DNA of 64,000 bases from Sepiola atlantica (lineage: Eukaryota; Mollusca; Cephalopoda; Sepiida; Sepiolidae). Below the pieces are notes generated by a model. That model searched no databases. It had not been told where the DNA came from and was given only the letters and a program-made list of their open reading frames with translations. Position numbers and translations under genes: made by a program. The stretch spans positions 682,001 through 746,000 of the forward strand of contig CAUVYP010001198.1 of assembly GCA_963556195.1 (NCBI GenBank), in the 5' to 3' direction. Shown piece by piece: positions 14,701 to 28,620 of the stretch. Position 1 is the stretch's first letter. Each line of letters starts with the position of its first letter.

Positions 14701-15041
14701 TTATTCGAATTGTGAAACGAAACTTTGTAGACAGTCGCGGAGACACATTTTCTACTGAAGTACCAAGTTTCAGAAGTGCAGCTCTTGTACTACCGGAGAT
14801 GTGTCGATACAAACTGAATACGCAAAACATCTACAAAATTTAGTGCGTTTTAAAGTTGATAGCGCTTTTGTTTATAACTTCCACATTTATTCGAATTGTG
14901 AAACGAAACTTTGCAGACCGTCGCGGAAGTGCATTATCTACTGGAGTACCAAGTTTCAGAAGTGCAGCTCTTGTACTACCGGAGATGTGTCGATACAAAC
15001 TGAATACGCAAAACATCTACATAATTTAGTGCGTTTTAAAG
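8721..15041. repeat. Domain I mixed block incl. one 24-mer unit
   Basis: Starts E*, F, G', J, K, A, B, E, F, G (8721-10577), matching 51391-53247 at offset 42670. It continues H, A, L, C'', E', F, G, H, K, A, L, C'', E', F, G/J hybrid, K, A, B, C, C'', E, F, E2, J (10578-15041). That second part matches 57712-62175 at offset 47134, down to a shared private variant CTACATAATTT at its end (near 15017 and 62151). Class C at 13926 carries a one-base insertion (TTTTGCTACT). Confidence 0.8.
13182..13367. repeat. G/J hybrid monomer
   Basis: The 5' part has the class G signature (TTTTACATTTATTTG) and the 3' part the class J signature (CGGAAGTGC, then CTACTGGAG), joined between the GTGAAACGAAAC motif and the variable core. 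A private change (CGTCCCGG instead of CGTCGCGG) marks it. The same hybrid with the same private change recurs near 55852 and 60316. It therefore arose once, by unequal exchange or conversion, and was then copied with its HOR. Confidence 0.8.
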
Positions 15042-16157
15042 TTGATATCGCTTTTGTTTATAACTTCCACATTTATTCGAATTGTGAAACCAAACTTTGT
15101 AGACAGTCGCGGAGACACATCTTCTACTGAAGTACCAAGTTTCAGAAGTGCAGCTCTTGTACTGCCGGAGATATGTCGATACACACTGAATACGCAAAAC
15201 ATCTACAAAATTAAGTGCGTTTTAAAGTTGATATCGCTTTTGTTTATAACTTCCACTTTTATTCGAATTGTGCCACGAAACTTTGCAGACCGTCGCGGAG
15301 ACACATTTTCTACTGAAGTACCAAGTTTCAGAAGTGCAGATCTTGTACTACCGGAGATATGTCGATACAAACTGAATACGCAAAACATCTACAAAATTTA
15401 GCGCGTTTAAAAGTTGATAGCGCTTTTGTTTATAACTTTCAGATTTATTCGAATTGTGCCACGAAACTTTACAGACCATCGCGGAGAGGCATTTTCTACT
15501 GAAGTACCAAGTTTCAGAAGTGCAGCTCTTGTACTGCCGGAGATAGGTCGATACAAACTGAATACGCAAAACATCTACAAAATTAAGCGCGTTTTAAAGT
15601 TGATATCGCTTTTGTTTATAACTTCCACATTTATTCGAATTGTGCCACGAAACTTTGCAGACAGTCGCGGAGACACATTTCCCACTGAAGTACCAAGTTT
15701 CAGAAGTGCAGCTCTTGTACTACCGGAGATATGTCGATACAAACTGAATACGCAAAACATCAACAAAATTTAGCGCGTTTTAAAGTTGATATCGCTTTTG
15801 TTTATAACTTGCACATTTATTCGAATTGTGAAACGAAACTTTGTAGACAGTCGGGGAGACACATTTTCTACTGAAGTACCAAGTTTCAGAAGTGCAGATA
15901 TTGTACTACCGGAGATGTGTCGATACAAACTGAATACGCAAAACATCTACAAAATTTAGTGCGTTTTAAAGTTGATATCGCTTTTGTTTATAACTTCCAC
16001 ATTTATTCGAATTGTGCCACGAAACTTTGCAGACCGTCGCGGAGAGGCATTTTCTACTGAAGTACCAAGTTTCAGAAGTGCAGCTCTTGTACTACCGGAG
16101 ATGTGTCGATACAAACTGAATACGCAAAACATCTACAAAATTTAGTGCGTTTTAAAG
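15042..16157. repeat. Transition from domain I to domain II
   Basis: Six monomers: an E-like hybrid (GTGAAACC and ACATCTTC, but ending CATCTACAAAATTAAGTGC), then H, A, B, C, D. The series H-A-B-C-D is the tail of the 11-mer HOR that follows, so this is a partial first copy fused to domain I. The hybrid at 15042-15227 marks the junction. One base of the otherwise constant CGATACAAACTG motif is changed here (CGATACACACTG near 15178). Confidence 0.7.
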
Positions 16158-19100
16158 TTGATATCGCTTTTGTTTATAACTTCCACATTTATTCGAATTG
16201 TGAAACCAAACTTTGTAGACAGTCGCGGAGACACATCTTCTACTGAAGTACCAAGTTTCAGAAGTGCAGCTCTTGTACTGCCGGAGATATGTCGATACAA
16301 ACTGAATACGCAAAACATCAACAAAATTAAGCGCGTTTTAAAGTTGATAGCGCTTTTGTTTATAACTTCCACATTTATTCGAATTGTGCCACGAAACTTT
16401 GCAGACCATCGCGGAGAGGCATTTTCTACTGAAGTACCAAGTTTCAGAAGTGCAGCTCTTGTACTACCGGAGATGTGTCGATACAAACTGAATACGCAAA
16501 ACATCAACAAAATTAGGCGCGTTTTAAAGTTGATATCGCTTTTGTTTATAACTTTTACATTTATTTCAATTGTGAAACGAAACTTTGTAGACAGTCGCGG
16601 AGACACATTTTCTACTGAAGTACCAAGTTTCAGAAATGCAGCTCTTGTACTACCGGAGATGTGTCGATACAAACTGAATACGCAAAACATCTACAAAATT
16701 TAGCGCGTTTAAAAGTTGATAGCGCTTTTGTTTATAACTTTCAGATTTATTCGAATTGTGCCACGAAACTTTACAGACCATCGCGGAGAGGCATTTTCTA
16801 CTGAAGTACAAAGTTTCAGAAGTGCAGCTCTTGTACTGCCGGAGATATGTCGATACAAACTGAATACGCAAAACATCAACAAAATTAAGCGCGTTTTAAA
16901 GTTGATATCGCTTTTGTTTATAACTTCCACATTTATTCGAATTGTGCCACGAAACTTTGCAGACAGTCGTGGAGACACATTTCCCACTGAAGTACCAAGT
17001 TTCAGTAGTGCAGCTCTTGTACTACCGAAGATATGTCGATACAAACTGAATACGCAAAACATCAACAAAATTTAGCGCGTTTTAAAGTTGATATCGCTTT
17101 TGTTTATAACTTGCACATTTATTCGAATTGTGAAACGAAACTTTGTAGACAGTCGCGGAGACACATTTTCTACTGAAGTATCAAGTTTCAGAAGTGCAGA
17201 TCAAGTACTACCGGAGATGTGTCGATACAAACTGAATACGCAAAACATCTACAAAATTTAGTGCGTTTTAAAGTTGATATCGCTTTTGTTTATAACTTCC
17301 ACTTTTATTCGAATTGTGCCACGAAACTTTGCAGACCGTCGCGGAGACACATTGGCTACTGAAGTACCAAGGTTCAGAAGTGCAGCTCTTGTACTACCGG
17401 AGATATGTCGATACAAACTGAATACGCAAAACATCTACAAAATTTAGCGCGTTTAAAAGTTGATAGCGCTTTTGTTTATAACTTTCAGATTTATTCGAAT
17501 TGTGCCACGAAACTTTACAGACCATCGCGGAGAGGCATTTTCTACTGAAGTACCAAGTTTCAGAAGTGCAGCTCTTGTACTGCCGGAGATATGTCGATAC
17601 AAACTGAATACGCATAACATCAACAAAATTAAGCGCGTTTTAAAGTTGATATCGCTTTTGTTTATAACTTCCACATTTATTCGAATTGTGCCACGAAACT
17701 TTGCAGACAGTCGCGGAGACACATTTTCCACTGAAGTAATAAGTTTCAGAAGTGCAGCTCTTGTACTACCGGAGATATGTCGATACAAACTGAATACGCA
17801 AAACATCAACAAAATTTAGCGCGTTTTAAAGTTGATATCGCTTTTGTTTATAACTTGCACATTTATTCGAATTGTGAAACGAAACTTTTTAGACAGTCGG
17901 GGAGACACATTTTCTACTGAAGTACCAAGTTTCAGAAGTGCAGATATTGTACTACCGGAGATGTGTCGATACAAACTGAATACGCAAAACATCTACAAAA
18001 TTTAGTGCGTTTTAAAGTTGATATCGCTTTTGTTTATAACTTCCACATTTATTCGAATTGTGCCACGAAACTTTGCAGACCGTCGCAGAGAGGCATTTTC
18101 TACTGAAGTACCAAGTTTCAGAAGTGCAGCTCTTGTACTACCGGAGATGTGTCGATACAAACTGAATACGCAAAACATCTACAAAATTTAGTGCGTTTTA
18201 AAGTTATTATCGCTTTTGTTTATAACTTCCACATTTATTCGAATTGTGAAACCAAACTTTGTAGACAGTCGCGGAGACACATCTTCTACTGAAGTACCAA
18301 GTTTCAGAAGTGCAGCTCTTGTACTGCCGGAGATATGTCGATACAAACTGAATACGCAAAACATCAACAAAATTAAGCGCGTTTTAAAGTTGATAGCGCT
18401 TTTGTTTATAACTTCCACATTTATTCGAATTGTGCCACGAAACTTTGCAGACCATCGCGGAGAGGCATTTTCTACTGAAGTACCAAGTTTCAGAAGTGCA
18501 GCTCTTGTACTACCGGAGATGTGTCGATACAAACTGAATACGCAAAACATCAACAAAATTAGGCGCGTTTTAAAGTTGATATCGCTTTTGTTTATAACTT
18601 TTACATTTATTTGAATTGTGAAACGAAACTTTGTAGACAGTCGCGGAGACACATTTTCTACTGAAGTACCAAGTTTCAGAAGTGCAGCTCTTGTACTACC
18701 GGAGATGTGTCGATACAAACTGAATACGCAAAACATCTACAAAATTTAGCGCGTTTAAAAGTTGATAGCGCTTTTGTTTATAACTTTCAGATTTATTCGA
18801 ATTGTGCCACGAAACTTTACAGACCATCGCGGAGAGGCATTTTCTATTGAAGTACCAAGTTTCAGAAGTGCAGCTCTTGTACTGCCGGAGATATGTCGAT
18901 ACAAACTGAATACGCAAAACATCAACAAAATTAAGCGCGTTTTAAAGTTGATATCGCTTTTGTTCATAACTTCCACATTTATTCGAATTGTGCCACGAAA
19001 CTTTGCAGACAGTCGCGGAGACACATTTTCCACTGAAGTACCAAGTTTCAGAAGTGCAGCTCTTGTACTACCGGAGATATGTCGATACAAACTGAATACG

Positions 19101-22100
19101 CAAAACATCAACAAAATTTAGCGCGTTTTAAAGTTGATATCGCTTTTGTTTATAACTTGCACATTTATTCGAATTGTGAAACGAAACTTTGTAGACAGTC
19201 GCGGAGACACATTTTCTACTGAAGTATCAAGTTTCAGAAGTGCAGATCTTGTACTACCGGAGATGTGTCGATACAAACTGAATACGCAAAACATCTACAA
19301 AATTTAGTGCGTTTTAAAGTTGATATCGCTTTTGTTTATAACTTCCACTTTTATTCGAATTGTGCCACGAAACTTTGCAGACCGTCGCGGAGACACATTT
19401 TCTACTGAAGTACCAAGGTTCAGAAGTGCAGCTCTTGTACTACCGGAGATATGTCGATACAAACTGAATACGCAAAACATCTACAAAATTTAGCGCGTTT
19501 AAAAGTTGATAGCGCTTTTGTTTATAACTTTCAGATTTATTCGAATTGTGCCACGAAACTTTACAGACCATCGCGGAGAGGCATTTTCTACTGAAGTACC
19601 AAGTTTCAGAAGTGCAGCTCTTGTACTGCCGGAGATATGTCGATACAAACTGAGTACGCATAACATCAACAAAATTAAGCGCGTTTTAAAGTTGATATCG
19701 CTTTTGTTTATAACTTCCACATTTATTCGAATTGTGCCACGAAACTTTGCAGACAGTCGCGGAGACACATTTTCCACTGAAGTAATAAGTTTCAGAAGTG
19801 CAGCTCTTGTACTACCGGAGATATGTCGATACAAACTGAATACGCAAAACATCAACAAAATTTAGCGCGTTTTAAAGTTGATATCGCTTTTGTTTATAAC
19901 TTGCACATTTATTCGAATTGTGAAACGAAACTTTGTAGACAGTCGGGGAGACACATTTTCTACTGAAGTACCAAGTTTCAGAAGTGCAGATAATTTACTA
20001 CCGGAGATGTGTCGATACAAACTGAATACGCAAAAAATCTACAAAATTTAGTGCGTTTTAAAGTTGATATCGCTTTTGTTTATAACTTCCACATTTATTC
20101 GAATTGTGCCACGAAACTTTGCAGACCGTCGCGGAGAGGCATTTTCTACTGAAGTACCAAGTTTCAGAAGTGCAGCTCTTGTACTACCGGAGATGTGTCG
20201 ATACAAACTGAATACGCAAAACATCTACAAAATTTAGTGCGTTTTAAAGTTGATATCGCTTTTGTTTATAACTTCCACATTTATTCGAATTGTGAAACCA
20301 AACTTTGTAGACAGTCGCGGAGACACATCTTCTACTGAAGTACCAAGTTTCAGAAGTGCAGCTCTTGTACTGCCGGAGATATGTCGATACAAACTGAATA
20401 CGCAAAACATCAACAAAATTAAGCGCGTTTTAAAGTTGATAGCGCTTTTGTTTATAACTTCCACATTTATTCGAATTGTGCCACGAAACTTTGCAGACCA
20501 TCGCGGAGAGGCATTTTCTACTGAAGTACCAAGTTTCAGAAGTGCAGCTCTTGTACTACCGGAGATGTGTCGATACAAACTGAATACGCAAAACATCAAC
20601 AAAATTAGGCGCGTTTTAAAGTTGATATCGCTTTTGTTTATAACTTTTACATTTATTTGAATTGTGAAACGAAACTTTGTAGACAGTCGCGGAGACACAT
20701 TTTCTACTGAAGTACCAAGTTTCAGAAGTGCAGCTCTTGTACTACCGGAGATGTGTCGATACAAACTGAATACGCAAAACATCTACAAAATTTAGCGCGT
20801 TTAAAAGTTGATAGCGCTTTTGTTTATAACTTTCAGATTTATTCGAATTGTGCCACGAAACTTTACAGACCATCGCGGAGAGGCATTTTCTACTGAAGTA
20901 CCAAGTTTCAGAAGTGCAGCTCTTGTACTGCCGGAGATATGTCGATACAAACTGAATACGCAAAACATCAACAAAATTAAGCGCGTTTTAAAGTTGATAT
21001 CGCTTTTGTTTATAACTTCCACATTTATTCGAATTGTGCCACGAAACTTTGCAGACAGTCGCGGAGACACATTTTCTACTGAAGTACCAAGTTTCAGAAG
21101 TGCAGCTCTTGTACTACCGGAGATATGTCGATACAAACTGAATACGCAAAACATCAACAAAATTTAGCGCGTTTTAAAGTTGATATCGCTTTTGTTTATA
21201 ACTTGCACATTTATTCGAATTGTGAAACGAAACTTTGTAGACAGTCGCGGAGACACATTTTCTACTGAAGTATCAAGTTTCAGAAGTGCAGATCTTGTAC
21301 TACCGGAGATGTGTCGATACAAACTGAATACGCAAAACATCTACAAAATTTAGTGCGTTTTAAAGTTGATATCGCTTTTGTTTATAACTTCCACTTTTAT
21401 TCGAATTGTGCCACGAAACTTTGCAGACCGTCGCGGAGACACATTTTCTACTGAAGTACCAAGGTTCAGAAGTGCAGCTCTTGTACTACCGGAGATATGT
21501 CGATACAAACTGAATACGCAAAACATCTACAAAATTTAGCGCGTTTAAAAGTTGATAGCGCTTTTGTTTATAACTTTCAGATTTATTCGAATTGTGCCAC
21601 GAAACTTTACAGACCATCGCGGAGAGGCATTTTCTACTGAAGTACCAAGTTTCAGAAGTGCAGCTCTTGTACTGCCGGAGATATGTCGATACAAACTGAG
21701 TACGCATAACATCAACAAAATTAAGCGCGTTTTAAAGTTGATATCGCTTTTGTTTATAACTTCCACATTTATTCGAATTGTGCCACGAAACTTTGCAGAC
21801 AGTCGCGGAGACACATTTTCCACTGAAGTAATAAGTTTCAGAAGTGCAGCTCTTGTACTACCGGAGATATGTCGATACAAACTGAATACGCAAAACATCA
21901 ACAAAATTTAGCGCGTTTTAAAGTTGATATCGCTTTTGTTTATAACTTGCACATTTATTCGAATTGTGAAACGAAACTTTGTAGACAGTCGGGGAGACAC
22001 ATTTTCTACTGAAGTACCAAGTTTCAGAAGTGCAGATATTGTACTACCGGAGATGTGTCGATACAAACTGAATACGCAAAAAATCTACAAAATTTAGTGC

Positions 22101-24341
22101 GTTTTAAAGTTGATATCGCTTTTGTTTATAACTTCCACATTTATTCGAATTGTGCCACGAAACTTTGCAGACCGTCGCGGAGAGGCATTTTCTACTGAAG
22201 TACCAAGTTTCAGAAGTGCAGCTCTTGTACTACCGGAGATGTGTCGATACAAACTGAATACGCAAAACATCTACAAAATTTAGTGCGTTTTAAAGTTGAT
22301 ATCGCTTTTGTTTATAACTTCCACATTTATTCGAATTGTGAAACCAAACTTTGTAGACAGTCGCGGAGACACATCTTCTACTGAAGTACCAAGTTTCAGA
22401 AGTGCAGCTCTTGTACTGCCGGAGATATGTCGATACAAACTGAATACGCAAAACATCAACAAAATTAAGCGCGTTTTAAAGTTGATAGCGCTTTTGTTTA
22501 TAACTTCCACATTTATTCGAATTGTGCCACGAAACTTTGCAGACCATCGCGGAGAGGCATTTTCTACTGAAGTACCAAGTTTCAGAAGTGCAGCTCTTGT
22601 ACTACCGGAGATGTGTCGATACAAACTGAATACGCAAAACATCAACAAAATTAGGCGCGTTTTAAAGTTGATATCGCTTTTGTTTATAACTTTTACATTT
22701 ATTTGAATTGTGAAACGAAACTTTGTAGACAGTCGCGGAGACACATTTTCTACTGAAGTACCAAGTTTCAGAAGTGCAGCTCTTGTACTACCGGAGATGT
22801 GTCTATACAAACTGAATACGCAAAACATCTACAAAATTTAGCGCGTTTAAAAGTTGATAGCGCTTTTGTTTATAACTTTCAGATTTATTCGAATTGTGCC
22901 ACGAAACTTTACAGACCATCGCGGAGAGGCATTTTCTACTGAAGTACCAAGTTTCAGAAGTGCAGCTCTTGTACTGCCGGAGATATGTCGATACAAACTG
23001 AATACGCAAAACATCAACAAAATTAAGCGCGTTTTAAAGTTGATATCGCTTTTGTTCATAACTTCCACATTTATTCGAATTGTGCCACGAAACTTTGCAG
23101 ACAGTCGCGGAGACACATTTTCTACTGAAGTACCAAGTTTCAGAAGTGCAGCTCTTGTACTACCGGAGATATGTCGATACAAACTGAATACGCAAAACAT
23201 CAACAAAATTTAGCGCGTTTTAAAGTTGATATCGCTTTTGTTTATAACTTGCACATTTATTCGAATTGTGAAACGAAACTTTGTAGACAGTCGCGGAGAC
23301 ACATTTTCTACTGAAGTATCAAGTTTCAGAAGTGCAGATCTTGTACTACCGGAGATGTGTCGATACAAACTGAATACGCAAAACATCTACAAAATTTAGT
23401 GCGTTTTAAAGTTGATATCGCTTTTGTTTATAACTTCCACTTTTATTCGAATTGTGCCACGAAACTTTGCAGACCGTCGCGGAGACACATTTTCTACTGA
23501 AGTACCAAGGTTCAGAAGTGCAGCTCTTGTACTACCGGAGATATGTCGATACAAACTGAATACGCAAAACATCTACAAAATTTAGCGCGTTTAAAAGTTG
23601 ATAGCGCTTTTGTTTATAACTTTCAGATTTATTCGAATTGTGCCACGAAACTTTACAGACCATCGCGGAGAGGCATTTTCTACTGAAGTACCAAGTTTCA
23701 GAAGTGCAGCTCTTGTACTGCCGGAGATATGTCGATACAAACTGAGTACGCATAACATCAACAAAATTAAGCGCGTTTTAAAGTTGATATCGCTTTTGTT
23801 TATAACTTTTACATTTATTCGAATTGTGCCACGAAACTTTGCAGACAGTCGCGGAGACACATTTTCCACTGAAGTAATAAGTTTCAGAAGTGCAGCTCTT
23901 GTACTACCGGAGATATGTCGATACAAACTGAATACGCAAAACATCAACAAAATTTAGCGCGTTTTAAAGTTGATATCGCTTTTGTTTATAACTTGCACAT
24001 TTATTCGAATTGTGAAACGAAACTTTGTAGACAGTCGGGGAGACACATTTTCTACTGAAGTACCAAGTTTCAGAAGTGCAGATAATTTACTACCGGAGAT
24101 GTGTCGATACAAACTGAATACGCAAAAAATCTACAAAATTTAGTGCGTTTTAAAGTTGATATCGCTTTTGTTTATAACTTCCACATTTATTCGAATTGTG
24201 CCACGAAACTTTGCAGACCGTCGCGGAGAGGCATTTTCTACTGATGTACCAAGTTTCAGAAGTGCAGCTCTTGTACTACCGGAGATGTGTCGATACAAAC
24301 TGAATACGCAAAACATCTACAAAATTTAGTGCGTTTTAAAG
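16158..24341. repeat. Four tandem copies of an 11-mer HOR (2046 bp)
   Basis: Units begin at 16158, 18204, 20250 and 22296. Each has the order E, F, G, A, B, C', H, A, B', C, D, where B' is marked by GAAGTAATAAG (absent from the first copy's first B, present at 17728 and every 2046 bp after). The class A/B pair occurs twice per unit. Copies differ by scattered single bases; for example TGAGTACGCATAAC is shared by copies 2 to 4 but not copy 1. This is the most regular part of the window. Confidence 0.9.
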
Positions 24342-26015
24342 TTGATATCGCTTTTGTTTATAACTTCCACATTTATTCGAATTGTGAAACCAAACTTTGT
24401 AGACAGTCGCGGAGACACATCTTCTACTGAAGTACCAAGTTTCAGAAGTGCAGCTCTTGTACTGCCGGAGATATGTCGATACAAACTGAATACGCAAAAC
24501 ATCAACAAAATTAAGCGCGTTTTAAAGTTGATAGCGCTTTTGTTTATAACTTCCACATTTATTCGAATTGTGCCACGAAACTTTGCAGACCATCGCGGAG
24601 AGGCATTTTCTACTGAAGTACCAAGTTTCAGAAGTGCAGCTCTTGTACTACCGGAGATGTGTCGATAAAAACTGAATACGCAAAACATCTACAAAATTTA
24701 GCGCGTTTAAAAGTTGATAGCGCTTTTGTTTATAACTTTCAGATTTATTCGAATTGTGCCACGAAACTTTACAGACCATCGCGGAGAGGCATTTTCTACT
24801 GAAGTACCAAGTTTCAGAAGTGCAGCTCTTGTACTGCCGGAGATATGTCGATACAAACTGAATACGCAAAACATCAACAAAATTAAGCGCGTTTTAAAGT
24901 TGATATCGCTTTTGTTTATAACTTCCACATTTATTCGAATTGTGCCACGAAACTTTGCAGACAGTCGCGGAGACACATTTTCCACTGAAGTACCAAGTTT
25001 CAGAAGTGCAGCTCTTGTACTACCGGAGATATGTCGATACAAACTGAATACGCAAAACATCAACAAAATTTAGCGCGTTTTAAAGTTGATATCGCTTTTG
25101 TTTATAACTTGCACATTTATTCGAATTGTGCCACGAAACTTTGCAGACCGTCGCGGAGACACATTTTCTACTGAAGTACCAAGGTTCAGAAGTGCAGCTC
25201 TTGTACTACCGGAGATATGTCGATACAAACTGAATACGCAAAACATCTACAAAATTTAGCGCGTTTTAAAGTTGATAGCGCTTTTGTTTATAACTTTCAG
25301 ATTTATTCGAATTGTGCCACGAAACTTTACAGACCATCGCGGAGAGGCATTTTCTACTGAAGTACCAAGTTTCAGAAGTGCAGCTCTTGTACTGCCGGAG
25401 ATATGTCGATACAAACTGAGTACGCATAACATCAACAAAATTAAGCGCGTTTTAAAGTTGATATCGCTTTTGTTTATAACTTCCACATTTATTCGAATTG
25501 TGCCACGAAACTTTGCAGACAGTCGCGGAGACACATTTTCCACTGAAGTAATAAGTTTCAGAAGTGCAGCTCTTGTACTACCGGAGATATGTCGATACAA
25601 ACTGAATACGCAAAACATCAACAATATTTAGCGCGTTTTAAAGTTGATATCGCTTTTGTTTATAACTTGCACATTTATTCGAATTGTGAAACGAAACTTT
25701 GTAGACAGTCGGGGAGACACATTTTCTACTGAAGTACCAAGTTTCAGAAGTGCAGATATTGTACTACCGGAGATGTGTCGATACAAACTGAATACGCAAA
25801 ACATCTACAAAATTTAGTGCGTTTTAAAGTTGATATCGCTTTTGTTTATAACTTCCACATTTATTCGAATTGTGCCACGAAACTTTGCAGACCGTCGCGG
25901 CGAGGCATTTTCTACTGAAGTACCAAGTTTCAGAAGTGCAGCTCTTGTACTACCGGAGATGTGTCGATACAAACTGAATACGCAAAACATCTACAAAATT
26001 TAGTGCGTTTTAAAG
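24342..26015. repeat. Contracted 9-mer HOR derivative (1674 bp)
   Basis: Order E, F (F/G fusion end), A, B, C'/H hybrid, A, B', C, D. Compared with the 11-mer it lacks G and has merged C' and H into one unit. The total is 9 x 186 = 1674 bp, so phase is kept. Two independent monomer losses within one HOR copy are best explained by unequal exchange between neighbouring monomers. Confidence 0.85.
25086..25271. repeat. C'/H hybrid monomer
   Basis: Begins with the class C' signature (TTGCACATTTATTCG) and continues with class H features (GTGCCACG, CAGACCGTCGCGGAGAC, CCAAGGTTC). In each full 11-mer, C' and H are adjacent separate units. The switch falls near GAATTGTG, where the two parents are identical. 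Confidence 0.85.
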
Positions 26016-28620
26016 TTGATATCGCTTTTGTTTATAACTTCCACATTTATTCGAATTGTGAAACCAAACTTTGTAGACAGTCGCGGAGACACATTTTCTA
26101 CTGAAGTACCAAGTTTCAGAAGTGCAGCTCTTGTACTGCCGGAGATATGTCGATACAAACTGAATACGCAAAACATCAACAAAATTAAGCGCGTTTTAAA
26201 GTTGATAGCGCTTTTGTTTATAACTTCCACATTTATTCGAATTGTGCCACGAAACTTTGCAGACCATCGCGGAGAGGCATTTTCTACTGAAGTACCAAGT
26301 TTCAGAAGTGCAGCTCTTGTACTGCCGGAGATATGTCGATACAAACTGAATACGCAAAACATCAACAAAATTAAGCGCGTTTTAAAGTTGATAGCGCTTT
26401 TGTTTATAACTTCCACATTTATTCGAATTGTGCCACGAAACTTTGCAGACCATCGCGGAGAGGCATTTTCTACTGAAGTACCAAGTTTCAGAAGTGCAGC
26501 TCTTGTACTACCGGAGATGTGTCGATACAAACTGAATACGCAAAACACTTACAAAATTTAGCGCGTTTAAAAGTTGATATCGCTTTTGTTTATAACTTTC
26601 AGATTTATTCGAATTGTGCCACGAAACTTTACAGACAATCGCGGAGAGGCATTTTCTACTGAAGTACCAAGTTTCAGAAGTGCAGCTCTTGTACTGCCGG
26701 AGATATGTCGATACAAACTGAATACGCAAAACATCAACAAAATTAAGCGCGTTTTAAAGTTGATATCGCTTTTGTTTATAACTTCCACATTTATTCGAAT
26801 TGTGCCACGAAACTTTGCAGACAGTCGCGGAGACACATTTTCCACTGAAGTACCAAGTTTCAGAAGTGCAGCTCTTGTACTACCGGAGATATGTCGATAC
26901 AAACTGAATACGCAAAACATCAACAAAATTTAGCGCGTTTTAAAGTTGATATCGCTTTTGTTTATAACTTGCACATTTATTCGAATTGTGAAACGAAACT
27001 TTGTAGACAGTCGGGGAGACACATTTTCTACTGAAGTACCAAGTTTCAGAAGTGCAGATATTGTACTACCGGAGATGTGTCGATACAAACTGAATACGCA
27101 AAACATCTACAAAATTTAGCGCGTTTAAAAGTTGATAGCGCTTTTGTTTATAACTTTCAGATTTATTCGAATTGTGCCACGAAACTTTACAGACCATCGC
27201 GGAGAGGCATTTTCTACTGAAGTGCCAAGTTTCAGAAGTGCAGCTCTTGTACTGCCGGAGATGTGTCGATACAAACTGAATACGCAAAACATCAACAAAA
27301 TTAAGCGCGTTTTAAAGTTGATATCGCTTTTGTTTATAACTTCCACATTTATTCGAATTGTGCCACGAAACTTTGCAGACAGTCGCGGAGACACATTTTC
27401 CACTGAAGTAATAAGTTTCAGACGTGCAGCTCTTGTACTACCGGAGATATGTCGATACAAACTGAATACGCAAAACATCAACAAAATTTAGCGCGTTTTA
27501 AAGTTGATATCGCTTTTGTTTATAACTTGCACATTTATTCGAATTGTGAAACGAAACTTTGTAGACAGTCGCGGAGACACATTTTGCTACTGAAGTATCA
27601 AGTTTCAGAAGTGCAGATCTTGTACTACCGGAGATGTGTCGATACAAACTGAATACGCAAAACATCTACAAAATTTAGTGCGTTTTAAAGTTGATATCGC
27701 TTTTGTTTATAACTTCCACTTTTATTCGAATTGTGCCACGAAACTTTGCAGACCGTCGCGGAGACACATTTTCTACTGAAGTACCAAGGTTCAGAAGTGC
27801 AGCTCTTGTACTACCGGAGATATGTCGATACAAACTGAATACGCAAAACATCTACAAAATTTAGCGCGTTTAAAAGTTGATAGCGCTTTTGTTTATAACT
27901 TTCAGATTTATTCGAATTGTGCCACGAAACTTTACAGACCATCGCGGAGAGGCCTTTTCTACTGAAGTACCAAGTTTCAGAAGTGCAGCTCTTGTACTGC
28001 CGGAGATATGTCGATACAAACTGAATACGCATAACATCAACAAAATTAAGCGCGTTTTAAAGTTGATATCGCTTTTGTTTATAACTTCCACATTTATTCG
28101 AATTGTGCCACGAAACTTTGCAGACAGTCGCGGAGACACATTTTCCACTGAAGTAATAAGTTTCAGAAGTGCAGCTCTTGTACTACCGGAGATATGTCGA
28201 TACAAACTGAATACGCAAAACATCAACAAAATTTAGCGCGTTTTAAAGTTGATATCGCTTTTGTTTATAACTTGCACATTTATTCGAATTGTGAAACGAA
28301 ACTTTGTAGACAGTCGGGGAGACACATTTTCTACTGAAGTACCAAGTTTCAGAAGTGCAGCTCTTGTACTACCGGAGATGTGTCGATACAAACTGAATAC
28401 GCAAAACATCTACAAAATTTAGTGCGTTTTAAAGTTGATATCGCTTTTGTTTATAACTTCCACATTTATTCGAATTGTGCCACGAAACTTTGCAGACCGT
28501 CGCGGAGAGGCATTTTCTACTGAAGTACCAAGTTTCAGAAGTGCAGCTCTTGTACTACCGGAGATGTGTCGATACATACTGAATACGCAAAACATCTACA
28601 AAATTTAGTGCGTTTTAAAG
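26016..28620. repeat. Expanded 14-mer HOR derivative (2605 bp)
   Basis: Order E, F-like, F, A, B, C, A, B', C', H, A, B', C, D. F is duplicated at the start (26202 and 26388) and G is missing. The A, B, C triplet is inserted before the usual A, B'. The length is 14 x 186 plus 1, the extra base being the TTTTGCTACT insertion near 27584. A single-base change (ACACTTAC) is seen near 26545. Confidence 0.8.
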
